Of a stretch of DNA of 64,000 bases, positions 1 to 6,193 are shown in pieces; position 1 is the stretch's first letter; the number at the start of each line of letters is the position of its first letter. The translations under genes were made by a program, and so were the position numbers. The stretch covers positions 1 to 64,000 of the forward strand of contig JAGNKE010000010.1 of NCBI GenBank assembly GCA_018000295.1, written 5' to 3'. The notes below the pieces were generated by a model that saw only the letters and a program-made list of their open reading frames with translations, had not been told where the DNA came from and searched no databases. The stretch is from Alphaproteobacteria bacterium (GTDB lineage: Bacteria > Pseudomonadota > Alphaproteobacteria > Micavibrionales > Micavibrionaceae).

Positions 1-18
1 CCTAGTACATTGTGATTC

Positions 19-269
19 GGTCGCTGTCACTACCTACTCTTTTAAGGCCAATGGGCGCGTTTGACAACGGGACGCAACCAGCGCCGGAAAGGAGTGGTAT
101 AGATGGCAAAACGCGGACGCGATGCTGGAACAGGACAATTCATCCCTGTGAAGGAAGCAGTTAGACGAAAGGCTACGGCAATAGTCGAAGCTGTTAAAAA
201 ATCGCCCAAAGGAAAAGGCAAGAAAGATTAACCCCTTCTTGCCCTGTTAAATCTAGGTGACAGCGGCCA
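19..269. repeat. Short imperfect inverted repeat pair flanking the small basic gene
   Basis: GGTCGCTGTCAC at 19-30 reappears as its reverse complement at 258-269 with one mismatch (GGCCGCTGTCAC). The right copy also lies in a small hairpin (AGGTG at 255-259 pairing with CACCT at 268-272). The pair could be element ends or a regulatory or terminator structure around the 42-aa gene. The arms are short, so chance cannot be excluded. Confidence 0.35.
103..231 (+). CDS. Small basic protein of unknown function (42 aa)
   Basis: A 42-residue reading frame starts at an ATG preceded by a good ribosome binding site (GGAAAGGAG about 10 bases upstream) and ends at TAA. The product is very basic, with a Lys/Gly-rich tail (KKSPKGKGKKD) and no membrane segment. 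I do not recognise the family. Its position in the mobile region, outside the P63C/transposase pair and reading towards it, suggests an accessory gene; the basic tail could bind nucleic acid, which is inference only. Confidence 0.5.
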   Translation: MAKRGRDAGTGQFIPVKEAVRRKATAIVEAVKKSPKGKGKKD

Positions 270-303
270 CCTGCTTTTAGAGTCTCATTTCAGATTTGCC
301 CTG

Positions 304-1203
304 TCAAGAGTCGCCCTCTAGTGGCATTTCAATTGTGTCGCCGTATTTGGGCAGGGCGCGATTTAACATTCGATTGAATTGAACCTCGCTTCCCCCGGCT
401 GCATCCATCAAAATCATCACGCCCTTTAGATGGTCTTTCAATTCGGGCAAGCCGTAATCTTCGGTGAAGTATTGCGTATTTATCTTTTTGCGCCGTCCGG
501 TTTCAGGCAATCGCGGATTCAGTTCATTTAGCTTTTTTCTGATCCCTGGTTTTATACGATCATAAATAATGTCATTTACCCAATGGCCAACAAAAGAGGG
601 ACGTTTGAGAGCCATATAGCTTGGGTAGCCCTTGACTTTAATCAGCTTGATCCAAAACTCATCCGGAAAAGTCTTCGCCCATTTTCGAGCGTGATCTTGA
701 AGATACTTATCAAGGATGGCTTGAAGGGCTTTTTTGTCTCTGACTTCTTGGTAGCCGGTTGCTTCATCAATCAGTCCGGCTATACCAACATGGGCAAGCC
801 CTTTCATAATGATGTGGGCTTGATCGGCAATGTGCTTTTGGTTTCTTTTTAAGGCTCCGGCTCTTTCGGCCTTAATGAAGACGTCACACACCTCTGGCAA
901 CAGGTCAGCCGAATAGGAAAATGCTCTATTCCCGTTCAAAAAGATGATTTCCTTTTGGCTGGACGTCACCTCTAAAACGCTAGAAACAAAGGGTTTTAGG
1001 TTCTGTGCTGTTATAAAAGCGGGAAGGTTGACGTCACCCTTATAATGCTGACGCCCCTTTGCTTGCCGCGCCCGACCCAGCGCCCTCATAAACCCGCTTT
1101 GGGTTATCACCCGTTCGCCATTTTCTAAAACGGCGCAGGGTATAACGCTGTTGCCGATATTGATTTCACCTTCATGGGTTGCCTTTAAAATCTTCTCACT
1201 CAT
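304..1203 (-). CDS. P63C domain-containing protein, probable IS passenger
   Basis: This 299-aa protein has the P63C domain typical of phage and mobile-element proteins at about residues 172-265 (YPSYMALKRPSFVGHWVNDI, then QYFTEDYGLPELKDHLKGV). The segment before it, GLAHVGIAGLIDEATGYQ at about 135-152, is also typical of the family. No enzymatic role has been established that I know of. Its ATG lies one base after the transposase stop, and its ribosome binding site (AGGAG, 6 bases upstream) lies inside the last transposase codons, so the two are translationally coupled. This points to a passenger gene carried by the IS1595-type element. Confidence 0.85.
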   Translation of the reverse strand: MSEKILKATHEGEINIGNSVIPCAVLENGERVITQSGFMRALGRARQAKGRQHYKGDVNLPAFITAQNLKPFVSSVLEVTSSQKEIIFLNGNRAFSYSADLLPEVCDVFIKAERAGALKRNQKHIADQAHIIMKGLAHVGIAGLIDEATGYQEVRDKKALQAILDKYLQDHARKWAKTFPDEFWIKLIKVKGYPSYMALKRPSFVGHWVNDIIYDRIKPGIRKKLNELNPRLPETGRRKKINTQYFTEDYGLPELKDHLKGVMILMDAAGGSEVQFNRMLNRALPKYGDTIEMPLEGDS

Positions 1204-1204
1204 T

Positions 1205-2095
1205 TTAAACTCCTAATACTTTGGAAATTGTCAGATCAAATACGTTGTCATTCGCCCGGTTGTTGTACCGGAAACAAAATTCATCGACGTATTTTTGAAG
1301 GTGCTTGCGGCTGACACTGTGAAACTGGCCGAACATGCCACGTTTCAGGAGCGCCCAGAAACCTTCGATGGTATTGGTATGAATGTCACCATCGACATAG
1401 CAATACGTATGGCAGATTACGCTATGAGGCAGCAGGCGATTCATGCCCATATAGCCCCAGTATTCATCGCTAATCAGGCGGGAATTAAGAACATCCACCG
1501 TTTCTTTTACGAAGGCGCGAAGGTTTTTGCCTTTCATCTTGCCCTTTTTCACAGCCTTGGCCGTGACTTTACCACCACGCGAAACCGCGCCGATGACAGG
1601 GGCTTTATCAGTGCCGCGTCCACGCTTGGATTTATTGCCGCCTTCCATGTCATCGTTTCTATTGTTGCCTTTACGCGGCTTACCGCCGACATAGGTTTCA
1701 TCCATTTCAACTACGCCTGTCAGAAGTTCGCGCTGTTCGCCTTGGCTCATAGCTTTTCTGATTTGCATCCCAATGCGCCATGCTGTGTTTTTGTTCACTT
1801 CCAGATCACGGGAGAGTTGTAGAGCAGACAGCCCTTTCTTGGCATTCAGGATCAGGGTAACAGCTAGAAACCATTTTTGTAGGGGCAGATGAGTCCTGTG
1901 AAAGATCGTACCCACGGTTACGCTAAAGGACGTTTTGCAGTTATAGCAAAAGTGCCGTAGTTCTTTTTCAGTAGGGTTGTTATGCGTGGATTGGCAGTAA
2001 GGGCAAACCGGGCCGTTCGGCCAGCGGGCTTTTTCAAGATGGGCTATGCAGCTTTCTTGTGTTGGAAACTTCTGGAAGACTTGTATAATATTCAT
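1205..2095 (-). CDS. IS1595-family (ISXO2-like) transposase
   Basis: The 296-aa product has an N-terminal zinc ribbon (CPYC at 31-34, CYNC at 50-53), a helix-turn-helix-like stretch (LSRDLEVNKNTAWRIG, about 94-109) and the ISXO2-type catalytic core. The core shows MDETYVGGKPRK with the first Asp at 132, SDEYWGY with Asp at 210, and HTNTIEGFWALLKRG at about 239-253 carrying the third catalytic position. Length is normal and the frame is intact, so the enzyme may be active. It is the upstream member of a two-gene unit with the P63C gene and is transcribed away from the deaminase gene. Confidence 0.95.
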   Translation of the reverse strand: MNIIQVFQKFPTQESCIAHLEKARWPNGPVCPYCQSTHNNPTEKELRHFCYNCKTSFSVTVGTIFHRTHLPLQKWFLAVTLILNAKKGLSALQLSRDLEVNKNTAWRIGMQIRKAMSQGEQRELLTGVVEMDETYVGGKPRKGNNRNDDMEGGNKSKRGRGTDKAPVIGAVSRGGKVTAKAVKKGKMKGKNLRAFVKETVDVLNSRLISDEYWGYMGMNRLLPHSVICHTYCYVDGDIHTNTIEGFWALLKRGMFGQFHSVSRKHLQKYVDEFCFRYNNRANDNVFDLTISKVLGV

Positions 2096-2208
2096 CGGCT
2101 TTCTCTCGGTTAGTAGGTGGTACGAATCTCTTGAACAAGATAAGTATCGCCCAAAGCCGGGAGAAAGTAAACACCTTAAACTAGGATATTCCGAAAGGAA
2201 TTATAAAA

Positions 2209-3837
2209 ATGATTGATAATACGATAAATCAGAACGCTGCATCTGATCCACCTCTATCAGAGTTGGAAAATACTACTGCCGAGCAAGAAAATAGAAGCAT
2301 CTCTCCTTTTCAGCAAGAACCTTATCCTGAGATTTTTATCGGTCTTGTCAGTCCACTTGGGGTAGATCTGGATACGGTATGTGAAGAACTATCCGAGGCT
2401 TTGGTAGAAGTTGGCTATAGCCCGGAAATTGTCAGACTGAGTGATGTTTTCCAGGTAAACACAATCAGAAAAATTCACAACACAACACTGAAAGAAGACC
2501 CTGTTGATGATAGAATAAAGTCTTATATGGAAGCAGGAAACAAGCTGCGTAAAAATCTTGATCGTAAGGACGCGCTGGCCCTTTTGGCTGTTACTCAAAT
2601 TAGAGATAAACGAAAACAAAAAGGTCAGGATGCTGATCGCTTCATTTCGTCTAAAGCCTATATCTTACGGTCATTCAAAAACAAGGATGAGATTGATACG
2701 CTTCGGAATATTTATGGATCATCATTTTTTGTTATTTCCGCTTATTCTTCAAGAAATAAGCGGAAGAATAACCTTGCAAAAAGAATTGAACACTCCAAAG
2801 GAAAAGCAAAAGGACATGACAGTAACGCAATTTCAGAGGGGTTAATTGATACTGATTATGAAGAGGAGAACGACGAACACGGTCAGGATGTTAAAAGCGC
2901 ATTTCCAATGGGGGACTTATTTGTAAACGTGGAAGAAACTCGCCCGCAGCTTCAAAAAAGTATTAAGCGTTTTATCCATTCTTTGTTTGGCTACCCATAC
3001 AATACACCAACTAAAAACGAATTCGGAATGTTTCTGGCATTTAGCGTCGCCCTGCGTTCTGCAGATTTGTCGCGTCAAGTTGGTGCAGCTATTCTAAATA
3101 CAGAAGGCGATTTGTTAGCAATTGGATGCAATGAGGTTCCTAAGTTCGGTGGAGGGCAGTACTGGGAAGATGATAGCTTACAGAAAGCTAGAGATTTTGA
3201 AATAGGTTATGATAGCAGCGCCAAAATGAAGAGGGAATTACTGGAGCAAACTATTCGAATTATGAAGGATGATGGATACATCAAAAGCGATCAGGAAATT
3301 TCAGAAATTGCAAATTCTCTTTTAAAGGGTAGTTTAAGAAATGCAGATATTGCCAATCTTCTAGAGTTTGGTCGGATGATCCATGCAGAAATGGCTGCTA
3401 TAAGCGATGCAGCAAAACGTGGCATTTCTCTCAAGGGAGCAACAATTTATTGCACAACATTTCCCTGTCACATGTGCGCCAGACATATTATTTCTGCAGG
3501 AATTGTGAAGGTTATTTATGTCGAACCATACCCAAAAGGCAAAGCCCAGCAACTGCACAGTGATTCGATAGCCGTTGATGTATCGGATCATGTAGAATCA
3601 AAAGTAGAGTTTTCTCCATTTGTTGGAATATCCCCTTACCGCTTTCATGATTTTTTTAAACATGGGAAGATCAAAGACGAACACGGTAACAATATAAAAT
3701 GGAGAGCAAATGAATCAAAACCAAAAATAAAAATTTACAATGCTGCAAGTTATACAGAACACGAAAAGGATGTAGTGCGTCTTATTTCTGAAGTTATTTC
3801 AGAGTATGAGAAAAAAAATAGCATGGATAAAGGTTAA
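2209..3837 (+). CDS. Anti-phage dCTP/dCMP deaminase (AvcD/DcdV type)
   Basis: This 542-aa protein has the two-domain layout of the AvcD/DcdV defence enzymes: an N-terminal P-loop-kinase-like region (IFIGLVSPLGVDLDTV, about residues 44-60) and a C-terminal deoxycytidylate deaminase domain. The zinc site is complete: His392-Ala-Glu394, then Pro419-Cys420-x2-Cys423. Known members deaminate dC nucleotides during infection and starve phages of dCTP; in Vibrio they are held in check by a small upstream RNA, AvcI. Only 113 bases separate the ATG from the divergent transposase gene, and I cannot recognise an AvcI-like RNA there. The ribosome binding site is AAAGG. Base composition is AT-rich compared with the core, which suggests acquisition. 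Confidence 0.85.
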   Translation: MIDNTINQNAASDPPLSELENTTAEQENRSISPFQQEPYPEIFIGLVSPLGVDLDTVCEELSEALVEVGYSPEIVRLSDVFQVNTIRKIHNTTLKEDPVDDRIKSYMEAGNKLRKNLDRKDALALLAVTQIRDKRKQKGQDADRFISSKAYILRSFKNKDEIDTLRNIYGSSFFVISAYSSRNKRKNNLAKRIEHSKGKAKGHDSNAISEGLIDTDYEEENDEHGQDVKSAFPMGDLFVNVEETRPQLQKSIKRFIHSLFGYPYNTPTKNEFGMFLAFSVALRSADLSRQVGAAILNTEGDLLAIGCNEVPKFGGGQYWEDDSLQKARDFEIGYDSSAKMKRELLEQTIRIMKDDGYIKSDQEISEIANSLLKGSLRNADIANLLEFGRMIHAEMAAISDAAKRGISLKGATIYCTTFPCHMCARHIISAGIVKVIYVEPYPKGKAQQLHSDSIAVDVSDHVESKVEFSPFVGISPYRFHDFFKHGKIKDEHGNNIKWRANESKPKIKIYNAASYTEHEKDVVRLISEVISEYEKKNSMDKG

Positions 3838-3966
3838 TGACAATTGTGGGTTTTCACACTGTAGGAAATATACAAATTTGTGTATAATGATACGAAATTC
3901 TATTTCTCCCCTGCCTTAAAAGACCATCCTGTTGCATCTTGTAATTCTAAATCAATGGGGAAAGCT

Positions 3967-4140
3967 ATGCCATCATCGTCTACTAACTGGCTTGAATCTC
4001 AACTAGAAGAGGCTAGAAAAGATTACGAAAAATGGCCAGAATGGAAGAAAGCGTGCTCAAGAACCGAAGAATTTAAACGCGATAAAAAGTCTTCCCTGAA
4101 AAAAAATACCGAAAGCTCTCTCCCAGGCGTGCATTCCTAG
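3967..4140 (+). CDS. Small hydrophilic protein with WPEWKK motif
   Basis: The frame is open from about 3880, but a good -10 box (TATAAT, 3883-3888) lies at its beginning, so translation must start later. I chose the ATG at 3967, preceded by GGGGA six bases upstream (57 aa); the ATG at 3955 is an alternative (61 aa). The product is charged and has the segment LESQLEEARKDYEKWPEWKK. Short proteins with a conserved WPEWK-like motif are, from memory, common in phages and mobile regions, with unknown function. It sits between the deaminase and the recombinase on the same strand with its own likely promoter. Confidence 0.55.
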   Translation: MPSSSTNWLESQLEEARKDYEKWPEWKKACSRTEEFKRDKKSSLKKNTESSLPGVHS

Positions 4141-4221
4141 ACTGAGACATAAAAATACTCTGTCTTATGAAGTATTCTAGTCCAACTTTTTTACAGCACC
4201 AAAAGGCGCCTAAATCGTTTA

Positions 4222-4253
4222 TTGCTTTCAAAAACGTTTAGTATATACTAAAC
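4222..4253 (+). promoter_or_regulatory. Recombinase promoter overlapped by an 18-bp perfect palindrome
   Basis: A likely sigma70-type promoter is TTGCTT (4222-4227), a 16-base spacer and TATACT (4244-4249). The perfect palindrome GTTTAGTATATACTAAAC (4236-4253) covers the -10 box. This is the layout of an operator bound by a dimeric repressor, and could be the recombinase gene's switch. It supports initiation at the ATG at 4292 rather than at 4262. Confidence 0.55.
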
Positions 4254-4291
4254 AAACTGAAATGATTTTTGCCATTTTAGGTGCTTTAGAT

Positions 4292-5827
4292 ATGAGACAG
4301 ATAAAAAGTGATATTTTGATAGAGAGACAGGAAGCCGCTGTTTATGCCCGCGTCTCTTCCAAGGAACAGGAAAAAGAGGGTTTCTCTATCCCAGCCCAGT
4401 TGCGCCTTCTGCATGATTACGCCGGACAGAACCGCCTGAGCGTTGCCAAAGAGTTTGTGGACATAGAAACGGCCAAACAATCAGGCCGCACAGGATTCAC
4501 GGAAATGCTGGCGTTCCTGAAAGAAAATACCGCTATCAAGACTATCCTTGTGGAAAAGACAGACCGCCTTTACCGGAATATCAAGGATTGGGTAACGTTG
4601 GATGAACTGGGGCTGGAAATACACTTTGCCAAGGAAGGCGTGATCCTGAGCCGGGAGTCCCGTTCTTCGGAAAAATTCATGCACGGTATCAAAGTTCTCA
4701 TGGCGAAGAACTATATCGACAATCTTTCCGAAGAAGCGCGCAAAGGTATGGCAGAAAAAGCCGAGCAGGGGATATGGCCCTCCAAGGCACCTCTAGGTTA
4801 CCTCAATATAACAACGGAGGAAGGAAAAAAAATAATTATCCCAGACCCGAATACCGCTCCCTTAGTCGTAAAAGCGTTCGAGTGGTATGCCACAGGCTGC
4901 TATTCTGTAAAAGAAGTAACTTTAAGGCTGAAAGAGGCAGGGTTGGTTTTTAGAAAAAGCCGTAGCGCAGTGCCGCAATCCGGTATCCATAAGATTTTAC
5001 GCAGCCTAATCTATACCGGAGATTTCGAGTGGAATGGAAAGAGATATCGCGGGACACATGATCCGTTAATTTCCAGAGAACTCTGGAAAGCCGTTCAGGA
5101 GATTTTTGACAACAGGGCGTCCGGGCGAAGAAAGAAGCGCAAACATGACTTTGCTTTTTCCGGCCTCATCCAGTGCGGCTATACAGGTGGCTCTCTCGTG
5201 GGAGATTTAAAAAAGGGGAAGTACATCTATTACCGCGCAATCGGCGCTAAAGGCGTTCCTTACGTCAAGGAAGAGGAGCTAGAAAGGCAATTTTGTGAAA
5301 CCCTTAAAAAGTTACGATTTGATGATGAAGTTCTGGAATGGGTTTGCCAAGCCCTAAAGGAAAGCCATATGGACAAGCGCGTATACCATGAAGAAGCACT
5401 GAGCCGTTTGCAGAGTGAATACAACCGGCTGGAAACACGCATCGACGGTATGTATGTAGACAAGCTGGACGGAAAGATTTCAGAAGCATTTTTTGAAGAG
5501 AAGTCTATGACATGGCGTGAGGAGCAAAAAATAATCATTGTAAAAATGGAATCCCTGCAAAACGCCAGCCAGAATTACATCGAAGAAGGCATTCAGTTAC
5601 TCGAACTGGCGCAGAATGCAGGCTTCCTTTTCATGAAGCAATCCGCTCACGAAAAGCGCCATCTTTTGAACTTTCTGCTATCGAACTGTATATGGAAAGA
5701 CGGAGTTTTGACTGTAAGGTACAAGCAACCATTTGATATACTTGCGGATTTTATAACTGGTCTGGATGCACAAAAAGGGCATAAGGCTGAAAATCTGCAC
5801 GAATTTGATAAATGGCTGGGGTACTAG
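4292..5827 (+). CDS. Large serine recombinase (site-specific integrase)
   Basis: From the ATG at 4292 (AGGTG upstream) the protein is 511 aa; an ATG at 4262 is in frame but has no ribosome binding site. The N-terminal resolvase domain carries YARVSSKEQ with catalytic Ser at about 22. A recombinase domain follows (GYLNI.., then HKILRSLIYTGDFEW), then a coiled-coil tail. The zinc ribbon between them is degenerate: CGYTGGSL replaces the expected CxxC and YYRAIGAKG lacks the second cysteine pair. The stop codon lies inside the tRNA-Gln gene, so the last residues are encoded by tRNA sequence. This is the likely integrase of the island, though its activity is uncertain given the lost cysteines. Confidence 0.85.
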   Translation: MRQIKSDILIERQEAAVYARVSSKEQEKEGFSIPAQLRLLHDYAGQNRLSVAKEFVDIETAKQSGRTGFTEMLAFLKENTAIKTILVEKTDRLYRNIKDWVTLDELGLEIHFAKEGVILSRESRSSEKFMHGIKVLMAKNYIDNLSEEARKGMAEKAEQGIWPSKAPLGYLNITTEEGKKIIIPDPNTAPLVVKAFEWYATGCYSVKEVTLRLKEAGLVFRKSRSAVPQSGIHKILRSLIYTGDFEWNGKRYRGTHDPLISRELWKAVQEIFDNRASGRRKKRKHDFAFSGLIQCGYTGGSLVGDLKKGKYIYYRAIGAKGVPYVKEEELERQFCETLKKLRFDDEVLEWVCQALKESHMDKRVYHEEALSRLQSEYNRLETRIDGMYVDKLDGKISEAFFEEKSMTWREEQKIIIVKMESLQNASQNYIEEGIQLLELAQNAGFLFMKQSAHEKRHLLNFLLSNCIWKDGVLTVRYKQPFDILADFITGLDAQKGHKAENLHEFDKWLGY

Positions 5828-5886
5828 GATTCGAACCTAGGATCGCGGTACCAAAAACCGCTGCCTTACCGCTTGGCCATACCCCA
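5813..5886 (-). tRNA. tRNA-Gln (anticodon TTG)
   Basis: Read on the minus strand, the acceptor strands TGGGGTA and TACCCCA pair fully, followed by discriminator G and an encoded CCA. The anticodon stem GCGGT/ACCGC encloses the loop TTTTGGT, giving anticodon TTG. The T arm CTAGG-TTCGAAT-CCTAG is perfect. The tRNA is therefore intact although its 3' 15 bases overlap the end of the recombinase gene. It marks the boundary between the island on the left and the conserved chromosome on the right. Confidence 0.97.
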
Positions 5887-6193
5887 ATGTCTGAGCGTTC
5901 GGATCAGAGAGCAAACCTTATACCAGACATTTAAGCGAACGCAAGCCCTCTTTGGGGCCGGAAGCGGCCCCCTTCACGGGGCGGTCTCCGGGCTGGAATC
6001 CCAACTTATCCGCAGCCTTGCGGTCAATTCTGACGAGTTTTCCTTGGCCATATTTTCCAAAATGTTTATAGTTTTGCTCAAAGAATCCGCAGAATCACAA
6101 TTCTGCGGACTTTTGGCTGTATAAAATTTTGGCTATAACTTAGATATACAGCAATATCCGCATTCACTGCTTACCGGAAAGGGTCACCGCGCC
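5887..6193. other. Intergenic region between tRNA-Gln and the PodJ-like gene
   Basis: No convincing gene is present. It should hold the tRNA promoter (minus strand) and the promoter of the gene at 6194. Two clear hairpins are present: a 7-bp GC stem with a GAAG loop at 5954-5971 and a 10-bp stem at 6086-6109. A short open frame (5873-6124, plus strand) starts inside the tRNA, has no ribosome binding site, and is discounted. Confidence 0.6.
6086..6114. terminator. Perfect 10-bp hairpin, terminator-like
   Basis: TCCGCAGAAT (6086-6095) pairs exactly with ATTCTGCGGA (6100-6109) around a CACA loop and is followed by CTTTT. The T-run is short, so termination on the plus strand is uncertain; on the minus strand the hairpin is followed by TTCTTT. 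Confidence 0.4.

Larger units (their letters stand above)
1..2185 (-). mobile_element. IS1595-type element with passenger gene (ends tentative)
   Basis: The transposase and the coupled P63C gene form one mobile unit. The right end may be 2172-2185: read inward it is CCTAGTTTAAGGTG, which shares 10 of 14 bases with the first 14 bases of the window (CCTAGTACATTGTG). If these are the terminal inverted repeats, the element spans the whole 1-2185 interval, includes the 42-aa gene, and ends only 23 bases before the deaminase start codon. The left end coincides with the window edge, so the flanking target duplication cannot be checked here. Confidence 0.4.
1..5827. mobile_element. Genomic island abutting tRNA-Gln (left end outside window)
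   Basis: Everything left of the tRNA-Gln gene is accessory: an IS, a phage-type gene, an anti-phage deaminase and a site-specific recombinase. The region from about 2200 to 4260 is visibly AT-richer than the core right of the tRNA. The recombinase gene runs into the tRNA 3' end, the usual place for an island's integrase-proximal boundary. The other boundary and any duplicated att sequence must lie before position 1. That the recombinase mediated the integration is inference. Confidence 0.6.

Noticed and set aside
1-8. CCTAGTAC at the window start as the far att copy of the tRNA-Gln 3' end
   Set aside because: It matches the tRNA 3' end over eight bases but in the inverted orientation relative to the tRNA at 5813-5886, while att copies would be direct repeats. 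Eight bases are within chance.
3880-3966. Longer start of the 57-aa protein at GTG 3880
   Set aside because: A TATAAT -10 box lies at 3883-3888, so these codons are in the promoter; the ATG at 3967 follows a purine-rich ribosome binding site.
5873-6124. Open frame (83 codons) starting inside tRNA-Gln
   Set aside because: It begins in the tRNA, crosses two hairpins and has no family match or ribosome binding site.
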